Source of the DNA: UBA1413 sp964472165
Lineage (GTDB): Bacteria > Bacteroidota > Bacteroidia > Bacteroidales > Prolixibacteraceae
Assembly: GCA_964472165.1 (NCBI GenBank)
Contig: CAYYJE010000003.1
Location: forward strand, 1-51,694
Reading direction: 5' to 3'
Length of the DNA stretch: 51,694 nt
The position numbers were made by a program, and so were the translations under genes. This document shows, piece by piece, positions 9,159 through 18,190 of the stretch (within the stretch, counting starts at the first letter, position 1; the number at the start of each line of letters is the position of its first letter). Below the pieces are notes generated by a model. That model had not been told where the DNA came from, did not search any database, and saw only the letters and a list, made by a program, of their open reading frames with translations.

Positions 9159-9239
9159 GAAGGGAGGCCTGGCTTTCCGGAGGATTCCCGGCCACAGTTT
9201 CGAAACCAGGAATTCGCCGGATTGATCAGGCCTCCCTTC
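9159..9239 (-). other. Long-range inverted repeat between DUF5018 and FAD genes
   Basis: A perfect 13-base inverted repeat (GAAGGGAGGCCTG at 9159-9171, CAGGCCTCCCTTC at 9227-9239) encloses 55 bases. It sits in the 136-base gap between the DUF5018 stop and the FAD oxidoreductase start. A transcript in either direction could fold it. On the minus strand no clear T-run follows, so simple intrinsic termination is not supported. It may stabilise or partly attenuate the mRNA. Confidence 0.55.
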
Positions 9240-9246
9240 ACCTATT

Positions 9247-9262
9247 CATGCCATCAGGCATG
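9247..9262 (-). other. Short hairpin just after the DUF5018 stop
   Basis: CATGCC-ATCA-GGCATG forms a perfect 6-bp stem with a 4-base loop. It lies 5 bases downstream of the DUF5018 stop codon on the minus strand and has no T-run. It could protect the 3' end of the susCD-DUF5018 message, together with the longer inverted repeat that follows. Confidence 0.45.
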
Positions 9263-9267
9263 CGCAT

Positions 9268-10659
9268 TTAATAGATCTCCCAAAGCTCCACTCCACCATT
9301 GGTGCACAGGAATGCGACCACGGCGGATTTTCCGTCGGCGCTCACCCTAACCTTTACGTCGCCCGTTACATTTCCGTTACTGGCATAATTGGGATCCAGC
9401 GGGAAATTCAACCAGTCGTTCCAGTTTCTGAATTTAATCAGGTCCATGATGGAAGCGATTTTATCGGGCCGTAGCATCACTTTTCTGACATCAAAGATCT
9501 CCCTCATCCAGTTGGCCGTATTCTGTTCAATCATAAAAATATAGAATGCACCATCCATCTGTGCATAGTCAAATGCATGTCCGCCACCCAGCCACTGATG
9601 ATATACATTTTGAATGTGGTGTTCCGACTGATAAATTGGTTGATTGGTGGTTCCACTCATATAGGTAATGGCTACTTTCGCAACGCCACTTTCATAGCGG
9701 GCCAGAAAATAGTTGCTGTTTGCGCCAACCTCAACCGGCACCAATTTTGCCTGTACGCCCATGGTATAGTTAAGCGTGTAATCGACCAATCGGGGCTGTG
9801 CCGATACCACCTTGCCGTCTTTGATCTCCCACTGCAGAAAGGTGTTTTTATTCGACAATGCAAGATAAAGGAATGCGTGACTGCTCATATCGCCTTTGAC
9901 ATAGATCTTTCTTCCGATCTGTACACCCGTGATATTCAGCACATATTCAAAAAGCAACTGGGGTTCGGCAGTTACACCTTTCCACCAGAACATGTGGATC
10001 ACATCGCCTACGGCGGTACCAAAATTACAGGAAGCCACATTCCCCGCATCGTCGGTGGTCATGTGCAAGGGCACCGTTTTTTGGAGTTTGCTCCAGTCGA
10101 CTCCATTCCAGGACATATCTCCCGCCTTTTCTCCGTCAGAAAGATTGTAATAGCTAAAACCGGCCCTGTTGTGCACCACCACATAATTTCCGCTGATCCC
10201 GACCGCACCGTTGTTGTGATTGGTGAAATTCAACTGGGTGGCCGTCTTTTTCCACACTGAACGATGCTGATAGATCACACTCAGTCGCGCCTTGATCGTA
10301 TAAGCCTGTCTTTTCCCGTCAGCGCCCACCACCTCAAAATTGTAAGGCTGAGAAAGATCAACGGGTCCGACAAAAGGAGGTTCAATCCGGGCATTGTTGG
10401 GGATATTTGCCGAGACGTTTATCTTTTTCATATCGGTGGTTTTTAATCCGCTGATATCGGCCTCCAGGACAATCGGACCCTCACCTTCCGTTTCTTCCAC
10501 TGCAATTTTGGTATCAACAAGATCAGCGGTTAAGAATGTCAGTGCAGTCAGTTTGTTCCCGGCCGTGGGAATCAACTCTTCAGCTTCCTGGCATCCCGTG
10601 AACAGAAGAGCCAGACTGAGCATACACAGTGACAGTGAACTATAAATTCTTTTTTTCAT
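9268..10659 (-). CDS. DUF5018-domain surface lipoprotein (SusE/F position)
   Basis: A 463-residue lipoprotein (signal MKKRIYSSLSLCMLSLALLF, Cys23 in TGC). After a short linker, about residues 35-125 resemble the DUF5018 immunoglobulin-like domain, which ends with a YTIKARLSV strand. The rest (about 130-463) is beta-rich with repeated short strands, suggesting a propeller or sandwich that binds glycan. It lies 16 bases downstream of the SusD gene, the place normally held by SusE/SusF-type surface glycan-binding proteins. Role: probably an outer-surface glycan-binding protein of PUL1. No catalytic motif is seen. Confidence 0.8.
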   Translation of the reverse strand: MKKRIYSSLSLCMLSLALLFTGCQEAEELIPTAGNKLTALTFLTADLVDTKIAVEETEGEGPIVLEADISGLKTTDMKKINVSANIPNNARIEPPFVGPVDLSQPYNFEVVGADGKRQAYTIKARLSVIYQHRSVWKKTATQLNFTNHNNGAVGISGNYVVVHNRAGFSYYNLSDGEKAGDMSWNGVDWSKLQKTVPLHMTTDDAGNVASCNFGTAVGDVIHMFWWKGVTAEPQLLFEYVLNITGVQIGRKIYVKGDMSSHAFLYLALSNKNTFLQWEIKDGKVVSAQPRLVDYTLNYTMGVQAKLVPVEVGANSNYFLARYESGVAKVAITYMSGTTNQPIYQSEHHIQNVYHQWLGGGHAFDYAQMDGAFYIFMIEQNTANWMREIFDVRKVMLRPDKIASIMDLIKFRNWNDWLNFPLDPNYASNGNVTGDVKVRVSADGKSAVVAFLCTNGGVELWEIY

Positions 10660-10675
10660 AATTTTACTTTTTTTA

Positions 10676-12298
10676 TTACCAAAGTGGCGTTTGCTTGCAC
10701 AAAGGATTGTTATCTATCTCATTCTGAGGAACAGGCAGCTTGTAGTAGCTCTCCTTGAATACCCTGTTTTTGTCGTCACATTCAACTTTTTCAAAAGTAA
10801 ATGAATCGCCCGATTTTGTAATCTTTGTACCGTGCATCCTTTTTCCGTCAAGGACCTCCACAGCTTTTCTCCAGCGACGCAAATCCCAGAGGCGGTGACC
10901 TTCAAAAGCCAGTTCCACCTTGCGCTCTTCCCTGATAATTTCGCGCAGAGCAACCTGATCGGTCACGGTGACTTTGGGCAACCTGGCTCTTTCACGGACT
11001 TTGTTGAGTGAAACAAGCGCTTCGGCTCCCCTGCCCAGTTCATTGAGTGCTTCGGCATGGTTCAGCAGCACCTCCGCATACCTTACTTCATACCAGCTCT
11101 GGGTACTTATTCCGTCCATCGGGGCATTTTCGTCAATCATCTTGCGGATATAAAAACCCGTGACAGTTCCTCCGCCACTCTGCTGGGCGCCATAAGGTTC
11201 GAAGCCATCTTTTCCGCCGACAGAAGTCTCGATCGTACGCCCCTTCCAGATGGCACCGTTGTACAATACGGAAGCGTAAAAACGGGGTTCCCTGTTTTGG
11301 AAAGGCTGGGCGGCATGAACCGGATTATTCCAGTCAAATAAGCTTCCATCGGCCATCCTGTAAGCGTCCACCATTTCGAGGGTAGGCACTGCAATACCTG
11401 TCAACCCTTCGTTCTTGTCGCCCTTGGGACTGTACAATTTATGAAATGAATGCCCCAGGGTTCCGCCAAAACGATAGGTAAGCACACCCTCTTTGCTGTC
11501 TTTGGTCTTAAAGATTTTATCATAATCCGATTCCAGCTGGTACAAACTTCCTTCCTCTTTGATCACCTCTTCAGCAGCAGCAACAGCTTCTTCCCATCTT
11601 CCCGCGTACAACATCACCCGCGACTTATATCCCATCACTCCACCCCGGTTAAGCCGGCCCAAACTGGCCTTGTCCCATTCGCGGGGAAGGTTGTTCGCCG
11701 CAAAGTCGAGCTCTTTCGTGATGAAATCGTAACATTCACTCTCTGTGCTTCGCGCCTTGAATGCTTCGTTAGGCCCGTCAATATAGTCCCTGATAATGAT
11801 TCCTCCGTGACTTCTCACGAGCATAAAATGGAGAAATCCCCTGAAGAACCGGGCCTGGGCTTCCATAAGCGTCTTATCGGCCTCGGAATAGGTGGCATAA
11901 TTTTTCAGTCCGAAAAGGAATTCATTGATCCTGCGGATGCGGTTGTATTCATAGGTATAGTCGGAAAGCACGATGTTCGTGGGACTGATGATGGAACTCA
12001 GGATCGTTTTATTCACATCACCACCGTTTCCTCCCATCACATGCTGGTTGTATTTCACGATATCACTAAATCCGTCGTTGAGCGACACCCCGGCATATTT
12101 CGACCCATAAGGGCCATACTCGTAGATCGGTTTATAGAAACCATTGATATACAGGTAGGTATTCTCCTTGGTCTTCCAAATCTCAGCTTCGGTATAAACT
12201 GTGCGGGGTTCCGGATTCAGGTAATTCTCACTGCAGGAACCCAGGAACAGAGCCAGTACTAAAATGAGTACCTGATATTTGATATTACTTATTTTCAT
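10676..12298 (-). CDS. RagB/SusD family glycan-binding lipoprotein
   Basis: A 540-residue lipoprotein (Cys22 in LGSCSENYLNPEP, a typical SusD start). The TPR-rich SusD fold shows in the arrangement FFRGFLHFMLVRSHGGI, RLNRGGVMGYKSRVMLYAGRW and YAEVLLNHAEALNELG, and the C-terminal block IIREERKVELAFEGHRLWDLRRW is diagnostic. SusD acts as the lid of the SusC channel at the outer membrane and binds oligosaccharide. The start lies 12 bases after the SusC stop, so they are translated from one message. Length is normal. The substrate cannot be read from the sequence. Confidence 0.96.
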   Translation of the reverse strand: MKISNIKYQVLILVLALFLGSCSENYLNPEPRTVYTEAEIWKTKENTYLYINGFYKPIYEYGPYGSKYAGVSLNDGFSDIVKYNQHVMGGNGGDVNKTILSSIISPTNIVLSDYTYEYNRIRRINEFLFGLKNYATYSEADKTLMEAQARFFRGFLHFMLVRSHGGIIIRDYIDGPNEAFKARSTESECYDFITKELDFAANNLPREWDKASLGRLNRGGVMGYKSRVMLYAGRWEEAVAAAEEVIKEEGSLYQLESDYDKIFKTKDSKEGVLTYRFGGTLGHSFHKLYSPKGDKNEGLTGIAVPTLEMVDAYRMADGSLFDWNNPVHAAQPFQNREPRFYASVLYNGAIWKGRTIETSVGGKDGFEPYGAQQSGGGTVTGFYIRKMIDENAPMDGISTQSWYEVRYAEVLLNHAEALNELGRGAEALVSLNKVRERARLPKVTVTDQVALREIIREERKVELAFEGHRLWDLRRWRKAVEVLDGKRMHGTKITKSGDSFTFEKVECDDKNRVFKESYYKLPVPQNEIDNNPLCKQTPLW

Positions 12299-12310
12299 AA
12301 TTCTCTGGTT

Positions 12311-15300
12311 TTAAAAAGTTACACTTACCCCAAATTCGAACGTACGTTGCTGGGGATAATATCCATTGTTGATTTCAGGAGCCTCCGGATCGATGCCATA
12401 TTTATTCAGACCCGACCAGGTAATCAGATTGGAACCCGTGAAACTCAGCCTGACACCATCAATTCCGGCCTCTTTGAATAAGCGGTTTGCAATGGTGTAT
12501 CCGATCTGGGCATTCTTTAACCGGAGGTAACCTGCATTCCGCATCCACCACGACGATGCCCAGCCGTTGCAGTTGCCGACTTCAGCGGCCACTGTGGTAA
12601 GGCGTGCAAACTCGGCATCCGGATTTTCAGGAGTCCAGCTGTTCTCAATCAGGAAATTGGGTGAATTGCCGTTGCCGTGAAAAGGACGGGTGTAAATCGT
12701 AGCATCGACGGCCCCGTTCTCATAAACCCCGCTTAAAAAGATGTCGCGGATGGCAGCTCCCTGAAAAAAGAGGGTGGCATCAAAATTCTTCCAGGATGCC
12801 CCCATGTTAAACCCATACATCAGTTCCGGGAAATTGCTGTTTCCCAGAAAAGTGTAATCCTGGGCGCTCTCTATTCTTCCATCACCGTTCAAATCCTTGT
12901 AGATGATATCTCCCTGCCGGATCTGGCTGATTTTCTGAAGGTGACTCAGAGTAGGTGTAGTCATGATCTGGTCGTCGGACTGATAGAGGCCTTCTGCAAT
13001 AAATCCCATCTTTTCACCCATCTTCCTGCCGGTGCGTTTCTGATTCAGGGGAGTATTCGGACTTTCATTCATCCTCAGTATCTTGTTCCGCGACCACCCT
13101 AAATTCCCTTTCAGGTTGTAATTTACCTGGCCAATTTTGTTGTGGTGGGTCAAAACCAGTTCGAATCCCTGGTTGGCCACTTCACCGCCGTTGACAGTCC
13201 CCGGATAATTGCCCCCGAGTGAGGCCGGGAAAAGACTGCCCCCGCCGATTAGGATATCACGGGTATGTTTGTAAAAGTAGTCAAATTCCATTCCGAAGAT
13301 TCCCCTGGTCAGCATCATTTCGAAACCCACATTATAGGTGGCTGTTTTTTCCCAGGTAATATCCCTGTTGACCTCCCCTGCGGTGTACACCGAAATATAT
13401 TCTTTGTCACCAATATAGATGGTGGCCGGATTTCTTCTCATCATGTTCAGATAGGCAAACTGGCCGACATTCAGGTCGTTACCAAGCACCCCGGCAGAAG
13501 CACGGAATTTGAGATTCTCAATCTTTTTCTTCAGCTCACCGAAAAAGGGCTCTTCCGAAATCCTCCATCCGGCAGATGCAGCAGGGAAGAAACCCCAGCG
13601 GTTTTGGGGAGGGAAACGGGAAGAACCGTCGTAACGGGCGGCCAATTCAAGCAGGTACTTGTTGTCAAATGCATAATTGACCCTGCCCACAAAACCTGCC
13701 CGCCTGAAAATACTGCTGTTCCCATACACATTCGGCCTTCCGTTGCTGTCCTGGATATCGTTCCCCATATCGAGCTCATGCAGGGTAGTCACATCATAAT
13801 CCACTGCGGTGGCGCCGATGCTTTCGCCTTCCTGCAATGCTTCCTCAAAAAGGAACAATCCGGAAACATCATGTTTTCCAAACGTGTTTGCATAAGTGAT
13901 GGAAGGCTGAAGGGTCCTCCTGTAAAACTGACTGTTCGCATGGGTAAAGGCAGCCACGTTGTTGGCCGTCACCGACAGATTGGTCAACACTTCGGTATAG
14001 CTGTTGCTGGCAATATCGTAACTGTTCACCTTTTCGGGAGCTGCCCAGGCCCGGCTTGTGGTATAATCCTTGTCATAACTCATCTTTATTCCCAACTCCA
14101 GTCCCTTCACCCATGGCAATTCCCAGGCAAATTTCGCCGACGACTGCAACACATTCATCACCGAATTGTTGTATCCCACATTGTTGTACACAAGTGGATT
14201 CAGGGTGTTGTTTTTGTTGAAATGCCCAACCGTCGGAAGTCCGTTATACGTTGTGGGCAAAAAGGAGAAGACCTTCGAAGCCAGCATAATCGGATTGTTC
14301 CAGGACTGACGGGAAAGTCCGAAATATCCTGCCTTTCTGACTTCCTGACGCGCTGCCATATCCAGTTCCAACCGGAATCCATGATTGAGTTTCACATCGA
14401 CATTCGAACGTACATTGTAGCGCTGGAAATCGAAGTTGTCAATGATGCCGTCCTGGGACAGATAACCTGCGGACAAGAAATATTTTACCGACCGGTTTCC
14501 TCCGTTTATATTGATATTGTGATGGGTTGAAAAGGAGCCCGGCTTCATAATTTCATCAAACCAGTTGGTATTCGCGATTTTCCCTTCCGGATCACCATTC
14601 AGAGCCTTTTCATAAAGACTTTGCGTGAAAATGGGTTCCTTTCCATCCATTTCAAGCGCCTTGTTATACCACTTGATAAAATTGGGACCGTCAAGAAATT
14701 CAGGAAAAAAGGTATTCTGATTGTAGGAAACCTTGCCTGTATATGTAATCTTAGGTTCCTGCATATTCCCTCTTTTAGTGGTGACCAGAATTACCCCGCC
14801 AGCCCCCTGAACACCATAAACTGCAGCTGCAGAAGCATCTTTCAGGATTGATATTTTATCGATGTCGTTGACATCAATCTGAGAGAAACTCCTTTGCACA
14901 CCATCCACAATCAGGGTGGCTGAACTGTTTCCCAGGGTAGAAAGTCCGCGAACCCGGATGGAGGAACCATCGGCCCCGGGTTGCCCCGAAGATTGCAGCG
15001 TGGTGAGACCCGGAAGTTTTCCTGCCAGTGTGGAGGAAATATCCCCTGAAGGCGCCTGTAACAGCTCCTTGCTTTCAATTTGCGACACAGAACCCGTGAC
15101 ACTTACCTTCCTCTGGGTACCATAACCCACCACAATTACCTCATCAAGTTGCTCCGTGCTTTGTTTCAGGGTAATATCCACATAAGTTCGGCCATCCAGA
15201 AAAACTTCCAGTTCGGAATAACCCACATATGACACCACCAACGTACTTTGGCCTGCCGGTAAGGAAATGATAAATTCCCCGTTCCGGTCTGTGATGGTAC

Positions 15301-15481
15301 CCTGCCGGGTACCTTTCACCACTACATTCACCCCGATCAGCGTCTCCCCGGCAGTATCAACCACCCTGCCCCGCACATTAACCTGTGCCAGCGCGACCTG
15401 AGCCGGAAATACCAGCAGCACAATGAACAGAGTCCGGATGAATCTGTCCTTCCACTCAATTAACCGTTTGTTACATTCCAT
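12311..15481 (-). CDS. SusC/RagA family TonB-dependent outer-membrane transporter
   Basis: A 1056-residue protein with a signal peptide (to about residue 33, ALAQ). It has an N-terminal carboxypeptidase-regulatory-like domain (VRGRVVDTAGETLIGVNVVVKG, about 34-110) and then the SusC box DEVIVVGYGTQRK. A plug domain follows with ILKDASAAAVYGVQGAGGVILVTTK-type sequence (here split by natural variation), and a 22-strand barrel ends in the typical aromatic terminus (FEFGVSVTF). It imports oligosaccharides powered by TonB, with SusD as partner. It lies 61 bases downstream of the DUF4855 gene. No STN/FecR-type signalling domain is present, so it probably does not signal to an anti-sigma factor. Confidence 0.97.
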   Translation of the reverse strand: MECNKRLIEWKDRFIRTLFIVLLVFPAQVALAQVNVRGRVVDTAGETLIGVNVVVKGTRQGTITDRNGEFIISLPAGQSTLVVSYVGYSELEVFLDGRTYVDITLKQSTEQLDEVIVVGYGTQRKVSVTGSVSQIESKELLQAPSGDISSTLAGKLPGLTTLQSSGQPGADGSSIRVRGLSTLGNSSATLIVDGVQRSFSQIDVNDIDKISILKDASAAAVYGVQGAGGVILVTTKRGNMQEPKITYTGKVSYNQNTFFPEFLDGPNFIKWYNKALEMDGKEPIFTQSLYEKALNGDPEGKIANTNWFDEIMKPGSFSTHHNININGGNRSVKYFLSAGYLSQDGIIDNFDFQRYNVRSNVDVKLNHGFRLELDMAARQEVRKAGYFGLSRQSWNNPIMLASKVFSFLPTTYNGLPTVGHFNKNNTLNPLVYNNVGYNNSVMNVLQSSAKFAWELPWVKGLELGIKMSYDKDYTTSRAWAAPEKVNSYDIASNSYTEVLTNLSVTANNVAAFTHANSQFYRRTLQPSITYANTFGKHDVSGLFLFEEALQEGESIGATAVDYDVTTLHELDMGNDIQDSNGRPNVYGNSSIFRRAGFVGRVNYAFDNKYLLELAARYDGSSRFPPQNRWGFFPAASAGWRISEEPFFGELKKKIENLKFRASAGVLGNDLNVGQFAYLNMMRRNPATIYIGDKEYISVYTAGEVNRDITWEKTATYNVGFEMMLTRGIFGMEFDYFYKHTRDILIGGGSLFPASLGGNYPGTVNGGEVANQGFELVLTHHNKIGQVNYNLKGNLGWSRNKILRMNESPNTPLNQKRTGRKMGEKMGFIAEGLYQSDDQIMTTPTLSHLQKISQIRQGDIIYKDLNGDGRIESAQDYTFLGNSNFPELMYGFNMGASWKNFDATLFFQGAAIRDIFLSGVYENGAVDATIYTRPFHGNGNSPNFLIENSWTPENPDAEFARLTTVAAEVGNCNGWASSWWMRNAGYLRLKNAQIGYTIANRLFKEAGIDGVRLSFTGSNLITWSGLNKYGIDPEAPEINNGYYPQQRTFEFGVSVTF

Positions 15482-15542
15482 AAAATTTAGTTTTTTTTAG
15501 TTTAACTAATAAAATTCCCGTATATCATTGCGATGAATCTTT

Positions 15543-16679
15543 TTATAACCTGCCTTTTTCAGCTCTCCGTGAAATCAGACCTGCTATCCTGCGGTACAAG
15601 GCCATGTCAGCCTCCTCCACTGACTGAGACAGTTTGTAGAAGGCATCACCTCCCTGATACCACGCAACCTTTAGCGAATCAAATACCCCGTTTTTTTCAT
15701 AGACATCCAGGTAATCCCTCAAACGATAACCCCAGCCCTTGTTATTCGTCAACGCCCTGTCGTCAAACTCCATTTCCATATTCATCCCCGTATTTTTTGC
15801 CCGGTCACACGCTTCCTGCAGCCGGGAATAAGGGATGCTTTCGTTGAAAAAATAGTTGGGCTGATAATAGGGCACATTAAACCCCAGATTTTTCCACTCG
15901 GAATAGCCATCGGAGTTGAAATATGGGATCCAATAGAAATCGTATTCCTTTTCATACAGATAATCAGCCACATCACCTGCCAGATTCCGGCTGTTTGTAG
16001 CCTCCTCGGCAAGCCAGTAGAAACCAGCCAGCTCCACATGTTCAAAAGCGGCATTCCGGAAAAGTTCCAGTGCATAATCAATATACCACCTGCAGGCCTC
16101 CAGCCGGTCGGCTTTATTGAGAAAACGGAGGGGACGGCCATTGACCTCTCCCCAGTCGATCTGATCGGGAATGGGTTCCGGAATACACAGTACGATTTTT
16201 CTTTTGGTGAAATCTCCTTGTATCCCGCCTTTGTCGAGTACATCCCTGATCTGTCCGTTCAGTGCATCGATGCCGTTGCCTTTGGCAAAGTAATTTTTAA
16301 GCAGATTTTCCCATTCCACCTTTCGCGCACCCTTATTCTCATACCCTGATGCAAAACCCCGGCCTTGTCCATCGTGAATCTCCAAAAACAGAAAGCCGTC
16401 AAACAGCCATTTTCCTTTGCCATCAATCTCCGCAGACACATACGGGGCGAAATGCTCCTTATTCCACCGTATATTCCGATGCGCTCCTCCATCATAAATC
16501 AGCACCAGGTCTTTCGGCACCTCCCGGAAATATTTCAATTCCCGGGCAGAAGGCTCTTCTTTAAAAATTATCTTCTCTTCCTCATTGTTCAACTTATTGC
16601 CATATGAACATGCGGACATTGTGATCATAAGGGACACTCCCAAAACAATTGAAACGGTTTTACCCCGGTGAGTTCTCAT
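15543..16679 (-). CDS. DUF4855 lipoprotein
   Basis: A 378-residue lipoprotein (Cys24 in MSACS). The sequence LVLIYDGGAHRNIRWNKEHF and later FYWLAEEATNSRNLAGDV and MNMEMEFDD match what I know as DUF4855, found in polysaccharide loci and on surfaces of gut and environmental bacteria. The pattern (beta-strand ends VLCIPEPIP, VELAGFYWLAEE, FYWIPYF, MEMEFD) looks like a TIM barrel, and the acids in WLAEE and EMEFDD would be candidate catalytic residues. No biochemical activity is known to me. It is the first gene before susC in PUL1 and lies 272 bases downstream of the ROK gene. Confidence 0.82.
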   Translation of the reverse strand: MRTHRGKTVSIVLGVSLMITMSACSYGNKLNNEEEKIIFKEEPSARELKYFREVPKDLVLIYDGGAHRNIRWNKEHFAPYVSAEIDGKGKWLFDGFLFLEIHDGQGRGFASGYENKGARKVEWENLLKNYFAKGNGIDALNGQIRDVLDKGGIQGDFTKRKIVLCIPEPIPDQIDWGEVNGRPLRFLNKADRLEACRWYIDYALELFRNAAFEHVELAGFYWLAEEATNSRNLAGDVADYLYEKEYDFYWIPYFNSDGYSEWKNLGFNVPYYQPNYFFNESIPYSRLQEACDRAKNTGMNMEMEFDDRALTNNKGWGYRLRDYLDVYEKNGVFDSLKVAWYQGGDAFYKLSQSVEEADMALYRRIAGLISRRAEKGRL

Positions 16680-16740
16680 ATTCTTTGTTTAAGTGCTGCC
16701 TGCTATGTGACTTTCTCTGTCTTTTAATGTAATCCCCCAC

Positions 16741-16766
16741 TTTCTGAAAATATTATGTTTCAGAAA
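16741..16766. promoter_or_regulatory. Palindrome upstream of DUF4855-susCD, possible operator
   Basis: TTTCTGAAA (16741-16749) and TTTCAGAAA (16758-16766) form a perfect 9-base inverted repeat with an 8-base AT-rich spacer. It lies 61 bases upstream of the DUF4855 start. A second, smaller one (ATCAGA/TCTGAT, 16773-16790) follows. The position and symmetry fit an operator, possibly for the adjacent ROK regulator, but no binding site is known. Confidence 0.4.
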
Positions 16767-16810
16767 ATTGCCATCAGATTTTTTTCTGATTTCGCTGAAT
16801 CGTATTTCTT

Positions 16811-16842
16811 TTTGGAGTAAATTAGTATTGCATTTACATTTA
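16811..16842 (+). promoter_or_regulatory. Bacteroidota-type promoter facing an orphan terminator
   Basis: TTTG at 16811-16814 and TACATTTA at 16835-16842 are separated by exactly 20 bases. This matches the Bacteroidota -33/-7 pattern (TTTG, about 19-21 bases, TAnnTTTG) apart from the last base of the -7 box. No plus-strand gene lies downstream; the predicted start point falls at the terminator hairpin that follows. Confidence 0.4.
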
Positions 16843-16847
16843 CTCTT

Positions 16848-16892
16848 GCCTGCACATGTGCTTTACCGAGCCATGTTGCAGGCTCTTTTTTT
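16848..16892 (+). ncRNA. Possible 45-nt RNA made of a single intrinsic terminator
   Basis: GCCTGCACATG (16848-16858) pairs with CATGTTGCAGGC (16872-16883) with one bulged A and a 13-base loop. TC and seven T follow (16886-16892). This is a textbook Rho-independent terminator on the plus strand, yet both flanking genes are on the minus strand, so there is nothing for it to terminate. The upstream promoter-like element would start transcription at about its first base, giving a free hairpin RNA of about 45 bases. The terminator shape is seen directly; that it is an expressed RNA is inferred. Confidence 0.4.
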
Positions 16893-16951
16893 AATGTTTG
16901 GTGATTTTGTTTTTACATACCTTTGGCTTTAGTGTTGTTGCATTTAATTTT

Positions 16952-18163
16952 TCAGATAAGATTTTTCTTTCGCAATACCAGGGCTCCCGCACCTTTCAGG
17001 GCTGCATTGGCACCAATTGAGCTGAAGGTTAGCTTACAGGAGGAAAGGGGTAAGGAAAGCGCGGTATGAATCATCCCCGATTTGATTGAATCAGACAGTA
17101 TTTCTTTCGCAGGTACAAGTTCACCACCCACAATAATCACTCCGGGGTTTAAGAGATTCAGTACATTCCCGAGCGCATTTCCAAGTTTGAACCCGATGTG
17201 GTGAATTAAAGAAATAGACAAGGCATCACCTTCCCTGGCAGCCTTCAGGATTTTCCTGAAGTTGACATCCTTGCCGTTTCCGTTTAATACCAACAGTGAG
17301 GTTTCTCCAGCCCCTAATTTTTCTTTAAAGTTTTCTTCCAGTGCGTAGCCTGAAACTTCGGTACCCAGACATCCTCTTTTACCACACATGCATAACTTGG
17401 CAGAGTCCACAATCTGCATGTGGCCAAATTCCCCCGCAAAACCATCTTCCCCGGTCACAATCACACCGTTGGTGATCATCGCCAATCCCAATCCCTGACT
17501 TAAATTGACCACAAATGCATTTTTCACATTCCGGGCCTCCCCGAAAACCTGCTCTGCAAGGCCTATTAAATGAGTATCGTTGTCCAGATAAACGGGAAAA
17601 CGAAACTCCTTTTCAAAATAGCCGGCCAGGGAATCTTCCAGAAAGTTAAAATAGTTGTAGGAGGTTCCCGATCTGGAGTTTATCCGGCCGGTTATACCGA
17701 CTCCCATTCCCAAAATTTTCCTTTTTTCAATTCCGGAATCCCCGATGGATTTTCCGATCAGGGATGAAACTGTTTTCAGACATTCCGGATTATTCTCCAG
17801 GATAAAATCATCATATCCGACAGAATAAACTTCTTCCATTGCCAGGTTGTACACAGAAATGGAAAGCGTTTTCAACAGGACAGTCACGCCAATGGAAAAA
17901 GCGTAATTTTTATCCACTTTATAGATGAAAGGACGTCTTCCGTTTCCCGTTTCTTTTTTCCCCGACTCCACAATTACTTTCTGTTCCCTGAGTTCATTAA
18001 TCAGCCTTGTGCCGGTAGGCACACTTAACCGGACTTTTTTGCACAATTCGGGGATGGTCAGGTCTTGTTCAGCTTGGTTCAGGATTGAGACAATCTTCCT
18101 CTTCTGGGCATGTTGCCTGCCTTCATTGCTTGCATCGTCAGAATCATTCAGAAAGAAATCCAT
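16952..18163 (-). CDS. ROK family transcriptional regulator (NagC/XylR type)
   Basis: A 403-residue protein. The N-terminal winged helix-turn-helix (about residues 20-82, with LTIPELCKKVRLSVPTGTRL) precedes a ROK sugar-kinase-like domain. The zinc motif CxCGxxGC is present (C258, C260, C265, with H248 in GEFGH), as is the phosphate/sugar-binding NDTH (D196). ROK repressors bind a free sugar or sugar phosphate and leave DNA. It is between the DUF6259 gene and the DUF4855-susCD genes on the same strand, so it is the likely local sensor for PUL1. A 14-base palindrome (18177-18190) 13 bases upstream of its ATG could allow self-regulation. Confidence 0.92.
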   Translation of the reverse strand: MDFFLNDSDDASNEGRQHAQKRKIVSILNQAEQDLTIPELCKKVRLSVPTGTRLINELREQKVIVESGKKETGNGRRPFIYKVDKNYAFSIGVTVLLKTLSISVYNLAMEEVYSVGYDDFILENNPECLKTVSSLIGKSIGDSGIEKRKILGMGVGITGRINSRSGTSYNYFNFLEDSLAGYFEKEFRFPVYLDNDTHLIGLAEQVFGEARNVKNAFVVNLSQGLGLAMITNGVIVTGEDGFAGEFGHMQIVDSAKLCMCGKRGCLGTEVSGYALEENFKEKLGAGETSLLVLNGNGKDVNFRKILKAAREGDALSISLIHHIGFKLGNALGNVLNLLNPGVIIVGGELVPAKEILSDSIKSGMIHTALSLPLSSCKLTFSSIGANAALKGAGALVLRKKNLI

Positions 18164-18176
18164 GAAAGGCAGTTTT

Positions 18177-18190
18177 ATAATTTTAATTAT
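18177..18190. promoter_or_regulatory. AT palindrome before the ROK gene, possible autoregulatory site
   Basis: ATAATT-TT-AATTAT is perfectly symmetric and starts 13 bases upstream of the ROK start codon, in a strongly AT-rich 196-base gap. Position suggests self-repression, but AT-rich palindromes occur by chance. Apart from this the gap (18164-18359) shows no gene and no clear promoter for the minus strand. Confidence 0.25.

Noticed and set aside
13265..14530. A 421-codon plus-strand open frame
   Set aside because: It is antisense to the SusC gene, which is a clear family member over its whole length; the antisense protein has no family pattern or signal.
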